DNA of 64,000 nucleotides from Shinella sp. PSBB067 (GCF_016839145.1 NZ_CP069303.1:3897001-3961000), one strand, 5' to 3'. Shown: positions 15,674-24,892, counted from the first letter of the stretch. Numbers and translations are program-made. The notes: generated by a model not told the origin, from the letters alone.

Positions 15674-17017
15674 ATGACCCTCGACGCCTACCTCGCCGAT
15701 CCTGCAAGCCGTTTCGCGACCGTCGCGATGACCGACACGAACGGCCTCCTTCGGGGGCAGATGGTGTCGGTCCGCTCGCTTGCCGGCATCGCCCGCAGCG
15801 GCATGGGCATGTCTCCCGTCACCTTCGCGCTCGATCCGACCGACGTCTTCCTCGACATTCCCGGCGTCTCCGACGACACCTCGGATTTCCACGACGACTC
15901 GCTGGTCCTCGATCGCTCGACCGTGCGCCGCCTGCCCTGGTCGAAACCCGGCCACGACCTCCTCGTGCTCTCCAATTACGCGGGCGCCACGGCGGAGCTG
16001 TGCCCCCGTGCGCTCCTCAAGCGCGTTCTCGGCCGTGCCGGGGAAGCAGGCTTCGCGCCCCGCTACGGCATGGAACTCGAATATACCCTGTTCGACGAGA
16101 CGCCGGAGAGCGCCCGCGAGAAGGGCTACCGCGACCTCAGGACGGCGACGATGCACAAGAGCCACGACCTCGTGCTCTACCAGGTGCAGCAGACCGAATG
16201 GTACGAGGCGCTGGCCGGAATCTGCGAGCCGCTGAGGATCGACCTCGCCAAGATGCACGAGGAGATCGGCGGCGGCTTCCTGGAGGCCTGCATCGCGGCG
16301 GGCACGGGCCTGGAGCCGGCCGACCAGCTCGTGCTCCTGAAGAACTTCCTCAGGGCGCTCGCGCAACGGCAGGGCAAATGCGTCACCTTCATGCCGCGCT
16401 GGACGGAGAATGCCGACAGCCAGTCGATCCATCTCCATGTCAGCCTTGAGGACCGAGAAGGCCGGAAGATCTTCCACGATCCCTCCGGCAGGAACGGCAT
16501 GTCGCAGGCCTTCCGCCACTTCATCGGCGGGCTTCAGCGCTACATCGGCGACATGACGCTGATCTTCCAGCCGACGGTCAATTCCTATCGCCGTTTCGCG
16601 CCCGGCACCTTCGCGCCGCCCGGCCTGACCTGGGGCTTCGAGAACCGCACGACCTGCTTCCGCGTCGTCGGCCACGATGCCGGCTCGCTGCGCGTCGAAA
16701 ACCGCCTGCCGGGCGCCGACACCAATCCCTACCTGACGGTCGCCGCAACCGTTGCGGCCGGCGTCGCCGGCATCGTGGAAGGCATCGAGCCCGAGCCGGA
16801 GGTGATCGGCAACGGCTATGCGCAGGCGGGCGATGGCCCCGACTTCGCCCGCTCCATGCCCGAGGCTATCGCGCGGCTGCGTGCGTCCGCCTTCGCCCGG
16901 AACTGGCTCGGCGAGCGCTTCGTCGAGGCCTTCGCCGCAAGCCGCCAGAGCCAGCACGACGAATTCTGCAGGAAAGTACCCGATGTAGAACTGCAACGCT
17001 TCTTTGACCTGGGGTAG
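15674..17017 (+). CDS. Glutamine synthetase-like ligase
   Basis: This 447-residue protein of the glutamine synthetase superfamily has the metal/ATP-site motifs MELEYTLF, EEIGGGFLEACI, SIHLHVSL, NSYRRF and VENRLPGADTNPYL. Length and the absence of the GlnA adenylylation region place it among catabolic relatives such as gamma-glutamylpolyamine, gamma-glutamylanilide or methylamide ligases. These attach glutamate to an amine as the first step of its breakdown or detoxification. An aromatic amine or ammonia released in this pathway could be the acceptor. The gene begins 2 nt after the TetR stop and is 4 nt from the flavin reductase. Confidence 0.8.
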   Translation: MTLDAYLADPASRFATVAMTDTNGLLRGQMVSVRSLAGIARSGMGMSPVTFALDPTDVFLDIPGVSDDTSDFHDDSLVLDRSTVRRLPWSKPGHDLLVLSNYAGATAELCPRALLKRVLGRAGEAGFAPRYGMELEYTLFDETPESAREKGYRDLRTATMHKSHDLVLYQVQQTEWYEALAGICEPLRIDLAKMHEEIGGGFLEACIAAGTGLEPADQLVLLKNFLRALAQRQGKCVTFMPRWTENADSQSIHLHVSLEDREGRKIFHDPSGRNGMSQAFRHFIGGLQRYIGDMTLIFQPTVNSYRRFAPGTFAPPGLTWGFENRTTCFRVVGHDAGSLRVENRLPGADTNPYLTVAATVAAGVAGIVEGIEPEPEVIGNGYAQAGDGPDFARSMPEAIARLRASAFARNWLGERFVEAFAASRQSQHDEFCRKVPDVELQRFFDLG

Positions 17018-17021
17018 CGCC

Positions 17022-17528
17022 ATGAAACCGGATCTGCGCATGCAATTCCTCGAAGGCATGAGCCGCGCGGCCACCTTCGTCGCCGTCGTGACGACCGATG
17101 GCGAGGCGGGGCGCTTCGGCGTCACGATCAGTTCCCTCACCTCCGTCTCGGCCGATGGCGAGCATCCCTCGCTGCTGGCCTGCCTGCACCACATGAGCCC
17201 CGTCGCCGCGGCCATCCTTAAGAACCGCTGCTTCTGCGCCAATCTCCTGCACGAGGACCAGCACCAGGTGTCCGACCTTTTCGCCGGCCGGCTGGCGGCG
17301 GGCGAGCATGCGGCGCGCTTCGAGCGCACCGGCTGGGCGCCCGGCACGCTGGGCCAGCCGGACCTCGAAGGGGCGACGGCGAGCTTCCAGTGCCAGGTCG
17401 CGACCTCCGTGCTGTGGGAGACGCATCACATCATCGTCGGACGTGTCGTGGACGTCCGCTTGTCGGAAAGCCCTGCCTCCCTGCTCTACGGCCACCGGGC
17501 CTATCACCGGGCAGTGCAACTGCCGTAG
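17022..17528 (+). CDS. Small flavin reductase (flavin reductase-like domain)
   Basis: This 168-residue protein has the flavin reductase-like split-barrel fold (MSRAATFVAVVTTDG, GVTISSLTSVSADGEHPSLLAC, CFCANLLHEDQ, YGHRAYH). Such proteins supply reduced FMN or FAD to a two-component monooxygenase. No HpaB-type oxygenase is encoded nearby, so its partner may be the acyl-CoA-dehydrogenase-fold protein at 12391. The start at 17022, after GGGGTAG at the GS-like stop, was preferred to in-frame ATG 17004, which lies within the GS-like gene. Confidence 0.82.
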   Translation: MKPDLRMQFLEGMSRAATFVAVVTTDGEAGRFGVTISSLTSVSADGEHPSLLACLHHMSPVAAAILKNRCFCANLLHEDQHQVSDLFAGRLAAGEHAARFERTGWAPGTLGQPDLEGATASFQCQVATSVLWETHHIIVGRVVDVRLSESPASLLYGHRAYHRAVQLP

Positions 17529-17604
17529 CGAACTAGAAAAAATCGACGCTGCGGATGCCGGTGCGGTGCGCCGGCGCAATGGGGAACCAGAACTGGAGAG
17601 AACA

Positions 17605-19047
17605 ATGACAGACGTGACAACGGCGGGGATGAACCGGCTCCGCAGAAATTCGCTGGGCCTGATCGCCGTGACCTTCATGGTGATCTCGGCCGCAGCGCCG
17701 CTGACGGGCGTCGCCGGCGCCGTGCCGATCGCCTTCCTGATCGGCAACGGGACGGGCGTCCCCGCCACCTTTCTCGCGATGACGCTGGTCATGCTGGCCT
17801 TCTCGGTCGGCTATGTGGCGATGTCGCGCCATGTGACGAATGCCGGCGCCTTCTACGCCTATGCCGCCCGGGGCCTAGGCGGGCGCATGGCCGGCGCCGT
17901 CGCCATCATCGCGGTCGTCGCCTACAATGCCATGCAGTTCGGCCTGGTCGGCCTGCTCGGCGGCATCGCCAGCGGCGTCTTCGCCGGCTTCGGCGTGAAC
18001 CTGCCGTGGTATCTGTGGAGCTTCATCGCCATCGCGCTTGTCGGCATCCTCGGTTACCGGCAGGTCGATCTGTCCGCCAAGGTCATGATCGTGCTGGTGC
18101 TGCTGGAATATCTCGTCGTGCTGCTGGTCGATTTCGCGATCCTCGCCAAGGGCGGCGCGAGCGGGCTTTCCTTCAACTTCTTCGATACGACGGCGATCTT
18201 CTCGGGCTCGCTCACGGCGGCGATCCTCTTCTGCCTCGGCTCGTTCATCGGCTTCGAGGCAACGACGATCTACGCCGAGGAGGCGCGCGATCCCGAAAGG
18301 ACCATCCCGCGGGCGACCTACCTGTCGGTGCTGATGATCGGGCTGTTCTTCGTCTTCACGACCTGGCTGATGATCGTGGGCGTGGGCGCCGAAAACCTCG
18401 TGGCGACCGTCGGCGCCCTGCCGGACCCGACATCGTTCTTCTTCGACCTCGCCGGCGCCTATGTCGGCGGGCCGATCCCGGCCATTGCCGGCCTCCTGCT
18501 GGTGTCGAGCCTGTTTGCCGCGATCAGCGCCTTCCACAACTACATCGCCCGCTACAGCTACGTGGCCGGCCGCGAAGGCCTGCTGCCGGCCGCCTTCGGC
18601 CGCACCCACGATGCCCACCAGAGCCCGCATATCGGCTCGGTCGTGCAGACGGTGATGGCGCTTGCCGTGCTTGCGGTCTTCGCGGGCCTCGGCCTCGATC
18701 CGGTCCTCAACATGTTCACCTGGATCAGCCAGATCGGCACGCTCGGCGTCCTCGGCATGATGACCATCACGTCGCTCTCGGTCATCGTCTTCTTCCGAAG
18801 GGCTGGCGGCAACCAGCCGGCCTTGACGACACTCGTCCTGCCCGCCCTGTCGGGCCTGATCATGGCCGCGCTGTTCATCTACATCTTCGTCAATTTCGGC
18901 GATCTCACCCAGACCGCCGGCGGGGCGCTCGGCATCATCCTGCCGGCGCTGATCCCGGCCGCGGGCGTCGTCGGCTTCGCCATGGCGAGCCGCCTCAAGG
19001 CGAGGGACCCGGACGCCTATGCCCGGATGGGCCAGAACCGCGGCTGA
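17605..19047 (+). CDS. APC-family amino-acid permease
   Basis: This 480-residue integral membrane transporter has about 12 hydrophobic segments and the APC-family opening NSLGLIAVTFMVISAAAPLTGVAGAVP. GSFIGFEATTIYAEEARDPERTIPRA is the conserved TM6-loop region of amino-acid/polyamine permeases. ATG 17605 follows TGGAGAG. The 76-nt gap after the flavin reductase has no clear promoter or terminator, so it is probably the last gene of the NicX-like operon and imports its substrate or an amino-acid precursor. A strong bidirectional hairpin follows. Confidence 0.87.
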   Translation: MTDVTTAGMNRLRRNSLGLIAVTFMVISAAAPLTGVAGAVPIAFLIGNGTGVPATFLAMTLVMLAFSVGYVAMSRHVTNAGAFYAYAARGLGGRMAGAVAIIAVVAYNAMQFGLVGLLGGIASGVFAGFGVNLPWYLWSFIAIALVGILGYRQVDLSAKVMIVLVLLEYLVVLLVDFAILAKGGASGLSFNFFDTTAIFSGSLTAAILFCLGSFIGFEATTIYAEEARDPERTIPRATYLSVLMIGLFFVFTTWLMIVGVGAENLVATVGALPDPTSFFFDLAGAYVGGPIPAIAGLLLVSSLFAAISAFHNYIARYSYVAGREGLLPAAFGRTHDAHQSPHIGSVVQTVMALAVLAVFAGLGLDPVLNMFTWISQIGTLGVLGMMTITSLSVIVFFRRAGGNQPALTTLVLPALSGLIMAALFIYIFVNFGDLTQTAGGALGIILPALIPAAGVVGFAMASRLKARDPDAYARMGQNRG

Positions 19048-19054
19048 TCCTCAT

Positions 19055-19087
19055 GTGACGGCCGGTCCGTGAACGGCCGGCCGTCAC
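19055..19087. terminator. Bidirectional hairpin between permease and kynB
   Basis: GTGACGGCCGG (19055-19065) and CCGGCCGTCAC (19077-19087) form a perfect 11-bp stem with an 11-nt loop between two convergent genes. There is no long U-tract on either side, but strength and position fit a shared transcription end. Confidence 0.6.
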
Positions 19088-19093
19088 GGCCGC

Positions 19094-19924
19094 TCAATCC
19101 GACAGCAGCGTCCGCGTCAGCGGATGCTTGGCCTCGCCGAGCCCGTCGACGATGGTGAAATGGTGCCTGTCTGGCTCGACGACCGCGGCGGTGGTGGCAC
19201 CCAGTCCCGTCCAGATATTGGCGAGCAGGGCGTTCTGGCGCAGGAATTCCGCGCGCTCGTTGCCGCCGGCCCAGCAGGTGATGCGGGCATCCGGCATGGG
19301 GCGCAGCAGCGCCGGGCTTTCCGCAAGCGCCTCCGCCTCGTCGATGGCGAGCTTCCCGTTCATCGCGGTTGACAGGAGCGGGCGCAGGTCGTGCAGGCCC
19401 GAAATGGAGACGACGTTGCGGATGCGCCGCCGGACCTCGGTCGCAAGCGGCGACGTCGCCGTGACCATCCGGCTGACCAGGTGCCCGCCGGCCGAATGCC
19501 CCGTCAGCATCAGCGGGCCGTCGACGATTTTCGCCGCCTCCCCGATCGCCGTCGCGACTTCCCTGACGATCTCGGCGATGCGCACGTCCGGGCAGAGCGT
19601 GTAGGATGGCATGGCGACGGCGTAGCCATGGGCGATCGCGCCTGCGGCCAGATGCGACCAATAGCTCTTGTCGAGCTGCAACCAGTAGCCGCCGTGCACG
19701 AAGACGACGAGACCTCGTGCCGCGCCTTCCGGCAGGAAGAGGTCCGTGCGGTTTCGCGGCCGCGCGCCGTAGGCAAGGTCCAGCCTTGCCCGTCCCGCCG
19801 CCGAAAGCGCGCTTCGGAAGGCTTCGGCAGGTCCGGCCCACGCCGCCGGCCATCGCTCGCCGCGCGCGATGTTCGAGCCGTTGGCATAGGCCTCGTCCCA
19901 GTCCGAAATGCGGTATTCCAGCAT
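19094..19924 (-). CDS. kynB: Alpha/beta-hydrolase kynurenine formamidase (arylformamidase)
   Basis: This 276-residue alpha/beta hydrolase has the HGGYW oxyanion motif (77-81), nucleophile S144 in GHSAGGH, and late Asp/His residues (DRHHFTIVD). HGGYW-type hydrolases include the animal-type arylformamidase that turns N-formylkynurenine into kynurenine. The best-known bacterial KynB is an unrelated metal-dependent enzyme, so this would be a non-orthologous replacement. Context supports it: kynA lies 1.9 kb away in the divergent operon and kynU completes the set. Start 19924 (MLEYRIS) follows AAGGGAGA with good spacing; ATG 19933 is too close to that site. Confidence 0.8.
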   Translation of the reverse strand: MLEYRISDWDEAYANGSNIARGERWPAAWAGPAEAFRSALSAAGRARLDLAYGARPRNRTDLFLPEGAARGLVVFVHGGYWLQLDKSYWSHLAAGAIAHGYAVAMPSYTLCPDVRIAEIVREVATAIGEAAKIVDGPLMLTGHSAGGHLVSRMVTATSPLATEVRRRIRNVVSISGLHDLRPLLSTAMNGKLAIDEAEALAESPALLRPMPDARITCWAGGNERAEFLRQNALLANIWTGLGATTAAVVEPDRHHFTIVDGLGEAKHPLTRTLLSD

Positions 19925-20000
19925 CGCTTCCATTCTCCCTTGATGCAGCCCGGACGAAGGAATCCCCCGGACGGCGGGCAAAGGCAAGGGCAATCCGAAA

Positions 20001-20017
20001 AAACTTTAGGCTTGAAA
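20001..20017. promoter_or_regulatory. Shared regulon box, copy B (kynB / CoA ligase divergent promoter)
   Basis: AAACTTTAGGCTTGAAA lies between the divergent kynB gene and the anthranilate ligase-kynA-transporter operon, in an AT-rich patch. It matches copy A at 15 of 17 positions and shares the half-palindromic core TTTARGCTTGAAA with copy C. One bound protein could control both directions. Confidence 0.65.
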
Positions 20018-20234
20018 TGATTTTTGGCAGATGCGATGCTGCTCCATGTTCAGCGCAGAAGTGGAGGTCTTCGCTGTGCCCATCACCATCGATGACGCTT
20101 CCCGCGCGACGACCCGGTCCGTCGGCGACGGCCCGGCGAAAGCGCGCCCGGCCGGAGGGATCCGCGCGACCACGCATATCCAGTCGAAAAAGCCTGCGCG
20201 ACAGGCAGGACATGAACAGGGGAATAGCCGCCAC

Positions 20235-21854
20235 ATGCTTGGACCGACCGCACATGTCGATACGTTCACCCGCGACAACCTTCCGCCGCCCGGGGAATGG
20301 CCGGATTTCCTGCTTGAGGGCTTCGACTATCCCGACCGCCTCAACGCCGCCGTCGAACTGACGGACGCTTTGGTGGCCAAGGGCTTCGGCGACCGGATCG
20401 CACTGATCGGCAACGGACGGCGCCGCACCTACAAGGAACTGTCCGACTGGACGAACCGGCTGGCGCATGCGCTCGTCGAGAACTACGGCGTGAGGCCGGG
20501 CAATCGCGTCCTCATCCGCTCGGCCAACAATCCGGCCATGGTCGCCTGCTGGCTCGCCGCCACAAAGGCCGGCGCCGTCGTCGTCAACACGATGCCGATG
20601 CTGCGCGCCGGGGAACTGGGCAAGATCGTCGACAAGGCCGAGATCGCGCTTGCGCTCTGCGATACGCGCCTCATGGACGACATGATCGCCTGCGCCAAGG
20701 ACAGCCGCCACCTCAGGCAGGTCGTCGGCTTCGACGGGACCGCGAACCACGATGCCGAGCTCGACCGCGTTGCGCTCGACAAGCCGGTCGTCTTCGAGGC
20801 CGTGCAGACGGGACGGGACGACGTGGCGCTGCTCGGCTTCACCTCCGGCACCACCGGCGTGCCGAAGGCAACCATGCATTTCCACCGCGACCTGATGGCG
20901 GTCGCCGACAGCTATGCGCGGGAAGTCCTCAACGTGACGCCCGACGACGTCTTCGTCGGCTCGCCGCCGCTCGCCTTCACCTTCGGCCTCGGCGGCCTTG
21001 CGATCTTCCCGCTGCGTTTCGGCGCGACGGCGACGCTGCTCGAGCAGGCGACGCCCGCGCTGATGGTGGAGATCATCGAGACCTACAAGGCGACGATCTC
21101 GTTCACGGCCCCGACAGCCTATCGCGCCATGCTAAAGGCGATGGATGCCGGCGCGGACCTGTCGTCGCTCCGCGTCGCGGTCTCCGCCGGCGAGACGCTG
21201 CCCGGCCCGGTCTTCGGCGAATGGATCGGGAAGACGGGCAAGCCGATCCTCGACGGGATCGGCTCGACGGAAATGCTGCACATCTTCATCTCCAACCGCT
21301 TCGAGGACTTGAAGCCCGCCTCGACGGGAAAGCCCGTCGGCGGCTACGAGGCGAGGATCGTCGACGAGGAGATGCGCGAGGTGCCGCGCGGCACGATCGG
21401 CCGGCTCGCGGTACGCGGCCCGACCGGCTGCCGCTACATGGCGGATGCCCGCCAGCGCGAATATGTCCGCGACGGCTGGAACCTCACCGGCGACGCCTTC
21501 CTGCAGGACGAGGACGGCTTCTTCCATTTCGCCGCCCGCTCGGACGACATGATCGTGACGTCGGGCTACAATGTCGCCGGTCCCGAGGTCGAGGCCGCGC
21601 TGATCGCGCATCCCGACGTCGCCGAATGCGCCGTGGTCGGCGCGCCGGACAGCGAGCGCGGCCAGATCATCGAGGCCCATGTCGTGCTGGTGGCGGGCGT
21701 CGCGGCGGACGAGGCGACGGTCCGGCGCCTGCAGGACCATGTGAAGGCGACGATCGCGCCGTACAAGTATCCGCGCTCGATCAGGTTCCTGGATGCCCTG
21801 CCCAAGACCGCGACAGGCAAGATCCAGCGGTTCCGCCTGCGGTCGGGAAACTGA
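20235..21854 (+). CDS. abmG: 2-aminobenzoate (anthranilate)-CoA ligase
   Basis: This 539-residue acyl-adenylate-forming ligase of the benzoate-CoA ligase group activates anthranilate with ATP and CoA to 2-aminobenzoyl-CoA. It has the AMP-binding loop [26 protein letters not shown] (the benzoate-CoA-ligase form of the adenylate-site motif), the hinge region GWNLTGDAF and catalytic Lys in [11 protein letters not shown] 20235 follows GGGGA and gives the normal family length; an in-frame extension to 20031 would include promoter sequence. Aromatic substrate choice is inferred from kynA 1 nt downstream, kynU, and the aminobenzoyl-CoA monooxygenase at 33056. Confidence 0.87.
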   Translation: MLGPTAHVDTFTRDNLPPPGEWPDFLLEGFDYPDRLNAAVELTDALVAKGFGDRIALIGNGRRRTYKELSDWTNRLAHALVENYGVRPGNRVLIRSANNPAMVACWLAATKAGAVVVNTMPMLRAGELGKIVDKAEIALALCDTRLMDDMIACAKDSRHLRQVVGFDGTANHDAELDRVALDKPVVFEAVQTGRDDVALLGFTSGTTGVPKATMHFHRDLMAVADSYAREVLNVTPDDVFVGSPPLAFTFGLGGLAIFPLRFGATATLLEQATPALMVEIIETYKATISFTAPTAYRAMLKAMDAGADLSSLRVAVSAGETLPGPVFGEWIGKTGKPILDGIGSTEMLHIFISNRFEDLKPASTGKPVGGYEARIVDEEMREVPRGTIGRLAVRGPTGCRYMADARQREYVRDGWNLTGDAFLQDEDGFFHFAARSDDMIVTSGYNVAGPEVEAALIAHPDVAECAVVGAPDSERGQIIEAHVVLVAGVAADEATVRRLQDHVKATIAPYKYPRSIRFLDALPKTATGKIQRFRLRSGN

Positions 21855-21855
21855 G

Positions 21856-22692
21856 ATGAGCAAGCCCTACGACCCCTCGAAGGAAGGCGCGCAGATGTCG
21901 TTCGAGGGACGCATGTCCTATAGCGACTATCTCCGGCTGGAGACCGTCCTGACGGCGCAGGCGCCGCTCTCGACGGCGCATGACGAGATGCTCTTCATCA
22001 TCCAGCACCAGACGTCCGAACTCTGGATGAAGCTTGCCCTCCACGAGATCGAGGCGGCGATCCGCTCGATCCGGCAGGACAGGCTGGAGCCGGCCTTCAA
22101 GATGCTGACGCGGGTCGCCCGCATCTTCGAGCAGCTCAACAGCGCCTGGGACGTGCTGCGCACGATGACGCCGAGCGAATACACGCAGTTCCGCGAATCG
22201 CTCGGCCAGTCCTCGGGCTTCCAGTCCTGGCAGTACCGGGCGATCGAGTTCCTCGCCGGCAACCGGAACCTCGCCATGCTGCGCCCGCACGCGCACCGTA
22301 CCGACATCATGGAGAAGCTGGAGGCGATCCTCGCCGCTCCCTCCCTCTACGACGAGGCGATCCGGCTTCTGGCGCGCAGCGGCTTCGATGTCGGCGGCGA
22401 GGCGGAACGCGGCGACTGGCGCGAAACGCGCAGCGAGAACGACAAGGTCTTTTCCGCCTGGCAGGCCGTCTACCGCAATCCCGAACGCCACTGGATGCTC
22501 TACGAGCTTGCCGAGAAGCTGGTCGACTTCGAGGACTATTTCCGCCGGTGGCGGTTCAACCACGTCACCACCGTCGAGCGCATCATCGGCATGAAGCGCG
22601 GGACGGGCGGCACGTCGGGCGCATCCTATCTCAGGAAGATGCTGGAAGTGGAACTCTTCCCCGAGCTATGGCATGTACGTACAGACCTTTGA
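21856..22692 (+). CDS. kynA: Tryptophan 2,3-dioxygenase
   Basis: This 278-residue heme dioxygenase opens the indole ring of L-tryptophan to N-formylkynurenine. Hallmarks are [13 protein letters not shown] near the N-terminus, [29 protein letters not shown] and the C-terminal heme/substrate region [26 protein letters not shown] (in two parts). The start lies 1 nt after the CoA ligase stop (TGAGATG), so translation is coupled. Entry of tryptophan into the pathway is thus encoded in the same message as activation of its product anthranilate. Confidence 0.96.
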   Translation: MSKPYDPSKEGAQMSFEGRMSYSDYLRLETVLTAQAPLSTAHDEMLFIIQHQTSELWMKLALHEIEAAIRSIRQDRLEPAFKMLTRVARIFEQLNSAWDVLRTMTPSEYTQFRESLGQSSGFQSWQYRAIEFLAGNRNLAMLRPHAHRTDIMEKLEAILAAPSLYDEAIRLLARSGFDVGGEAERGDWRETRSENDKVFSAWQAVYRNPERHWMLYELAEKLVDFEDYFRRWRFNHVTTVERIIGMKRGTGGTSGASYLRKMLEVELFPELWHVRTDL

Positions 22693-22732
22693 TAGAACGA
22701 AATAATAATGGAACCATAAGGAGGAGAACAGC

Positions 22733-23869
22733 ATGAACCGCATTCTGGCAGCCAGCCTCTTCGGCCTCGCGCTCTCGACGTCGGGCCTTGCCCATGCCGA
22801 GCCGGTGAAGATCGGCGTCATCACCACGCTTTCGGGCGGCGGCGCGGGCCTCGGCATCGACACGCGCGACGCCTTTGCGCTCGCCATCAAGCAGTCGGGC
22901 AATACCGACGTCGAGCTGGTGATCGAGGACGATGCCCAGAAGCCGGAACTTGCGGTGCAGATCGCCGAGAAGATGATCCAGGGCGACAAGGTCGACCTGA
23001 TGACGGGGATCATCTGGTCCAACCTCGCCATGGCCGTCGTGCCGAACGCGGTGGCGCAGGACGTGATCTATCTCTCGCCCAATGCCGGCCCGTCGGCGCT
23101 GGCCGGGGCGAACTGCAATGCCAACTACTTCAACGTCGCCTACCAGAACGACAATTTCCACGAGGCGATGGGCCAGTACGCCAACACGGACTACAACAAC
23201 ACCTTCATCCTCGCGCCCAACTATCCGGCCGGCAAGGACGCGCTGACCGGCTTCAAGCGCTTCTACAAGGGCACCCTTTCCGGCGAGGTCTATACCCAGG
23301 TCGGCCAGACGGACTATGCGGCCGAGATCGCGCAGATCCGCGCCTCGGGGGCCGATTCCGTCTATTTCTTCCTGCCCGGCGGCATGGGCATCGCCTTCAT
23401 GAAGCAATATGCCCAGTCGGGCGTCGGCATTCCGGTCATGGGTCCGAGCTTCTCCTTCGACCAGGACGTTCTGCCCGCCGTCGGCGACGCGGCCCTCGGC
23501 GTGAAGAATTCCGCGAGCTGGTCGCCGGACCTCGACAACGCGGCCAGCAAGGCGTTCGTCGAAAGCTTCAAGGCCGAATACGACCGCCTGCCGTCGATCT
23601 ACGCGGCGCAGAGCTGGGACACGGCGAACCTCATCCTTTCCGCGCTGTCCAAGGCGAGCGTCAAGGACAAGGACGCCTTCCGCGCGGCGCTCAAGGCCGC
23701 GGACTTCAAGTCCGTGCGCGGCGAATTCGCCTTCAACAACAACAACCATCCGATCCAGAACATCTATGTCCGCGAAGTGGTGAAGGATGGCGATGTCCTG
23801 ACCAACAGGATCATCGGGACCGCCTTCGAGCATCACAAGGACGCCTACGCCGAGCAGTGCGGCCTGTAA
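22733..23869 (+). CDS. ABC transporter substrate-binding protein, branched-chain amino-acid type
   Basis: This is a 378-residue periplasmic binding protein of the LivK/Leu-Ile-Val type. A signal peptide (MNRILAASLFGLALSTSGLAHA, cleavage after AHA at 22) precedes EPVKIGVITTLSGGGAGLG, typical of the family. AAGGAGGAGAACAGC gives a strong ribosome site before ATG 22733. Relatives bind aromatic acids as well as amino acids. Position between kynA and four transporter genes suggests uptake of tryptophan, kynurenine or anthranilate; the ligand is not known. Confidence 0.9.
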   Translation: MNRILAASLFGLALSTSGLAHAEPVKIGVITTLSGGGAGLGIDTRDAFALAIKQSGNTDVELVIEDDAQKPELAVQIAEKMIQGDKVDLMTGIIWSNLAMAVVPNAVAQDVIYLSPNAGPSALAGANCNANYFNVAYQNDNFHEAMGQYANTDYNNTFILAPNYPAGKDALTGFKRFYKGTLSGEVYTQVGQTDYAAEIAQIRASGADSVYFFLPGGMGIAFMKQYAQSGVGIPVMGPSFSFDQDVLPAVGDAALGVKNSASWSPDLDNAASKAFVESFKAEYDRLPSIYAAQSWDTANLILSALSKASVKDKDAFRAALKAADFKSVRGEFAFNNNNHPIQNIYVREVVKDGDVLTNRIIGTAFEHHKDAYAEQCGL

Positions 23870-23890
23870 CGCCCTTGCATGCCTGACCGT

Positions 23891-23919
23891 CCGGGCCCCG
23901 GCGCTTCGCCGATGCCCGG
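23891..23919 (+). terminator. Attenuating hairpin after the binding-protein gene
   Basis: CCGGGC pairs with GCCCGG and CGGCG with CGCCG across a 2-nt internal loop and a CTT triloop. There is no U-tract. It lies in the 95-nt gap between the abundant binding protein and the permease. Such hairpins commonly protect the upstream message and lower expression of downstream membrane genes. Confidence 0.5.
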
Positions 23920-23964
23920 GCGGCGGCCCTGACGCGATCCCGACCCGAAGCCTGGACCGACGCC

Positions 23965-24885
23965 GTGTTCACCGCACTCCTGATCGAACAACTGCTCAAC
24001 GGACTTCAGCTCGGCGTGATGCTGTTTCTGATGGCCGCCGGCCTGACGCTGATTTTCGGCGTCATGGGCCTCATCAACCTCGCGCACGGTTCGCTCTACA
24101 TGGTCGGCGCCTTCGCCTGCGCGACGGTCGCCGCGTCCACCGGTTCCTTCTGGCTGGGCCTCATCGCCAGCCTCACGGCCGCCGCCGGCATCGGCGCGCT
24201 CATCGAGGTCGCCGTCATCCGCCGGCTCTACGACCGCGACCATCTCGACCAGGTGCTCGCCACCTTCGCCCTGATCCTGATCCTGTCGGAAGGCACGCGC
24301 TGGCTCTTCGGCTCCTTTCCGCTCTATCTCGACATTCCAAGGCAGCTCCAGGGGGCGGTGCCGCTGCCGGGCGGCGGCCGGTACCAGCTCTACCGGCTGG
24401 CGATCATCGCCGTCGGCATCGCGGTCGCCGCCGGGCTCTATCTCCTCATTTCCCGGACCCGGCTCGGCATGCGCATCCGCGCGGGCGAATCCGACCGCGA
24501 GATGATCGCCGCCCTCGGCGTCGACATCGGCACGCTCTATACCGTCGTCTTCGCGCTTGGCGCGGCGCTGGCGGGCCTTGCCGGCGCCCTCGTCGGCGCC
24601 CTACAGTCGGTGCAGGTCGGCATGGGCGAGCCGGTGCTGATCCTCGCCTTCGTCGTCATCGTGATCGGCGGCATCGGCTCCATCAAGGGCGCCCTTGTCG
24701 GCGCCGTCATCGTCGGCGTCGTCGACACGATGGGCCGCTTCCTGCTTCCCTCGCTGCTCGCGCTGACGATGCCGGCCTCGCAGGCCACGACGATCGGCGC
24801 GGCGCTTGCCTCGATGCTGATCTATGTCGTCATGGCCCTCATCCTCGCCTTCCGGCCGAGCGGCCTGTTCGCGGCGCAGTCGTGA
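23965..24885 (+). CDS. ABC transporter permease (LivH type)
   Basis: This 306-residue inner-membrane permease has the LivH-family signature (LIEQLLNGLQLGVMLFLMAAGLTLIFGVMG, LINLAHGSLYMVGAF) and about eight hydrophobic segments. GVDIGTLYTVVFALGAALAGLAGALVG marks the cytoplasmic coupling region. It starts with GTG. It pairs with the LivM-type permease that begins 7 nt downstream. Confidence 0.9.
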   Translation: MFTALLIEQLLNGLQLGVMLFLMAAGLTLIFGVMGLINLAHGSLYMVGAFACATVAASTGSFWLGLIASLTAAAGIGALIEVAVIRRLYDRDHLDQVLATFALILILSEGTRWLFGSFPLYLDIPRQLQGAVPLPGGGRYQLYRLAIIAVGIAVAAGLYLLISRTRLGMRIRAGESDREMIAALGVDIGTLYTVVFALGAALAGLAGALVGALQSVQVGMGEPVLILAFVVIVIGGIGSIKGALVGAVIVGVVDTMGRFLLPSLLALTMPASQATTIGAALASMLIYVVMALILAFRPSGLFAAQS

Positions 24886-24892
24886 GGTGCTC

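Noticed and set aside
20031..20234. Longer CoA ligase start at 20031
   Set aside because: It would place the regulon box almost at the start codon and add 68 non-conserved residues; ATG 20235 has a ribosome site and normal length.
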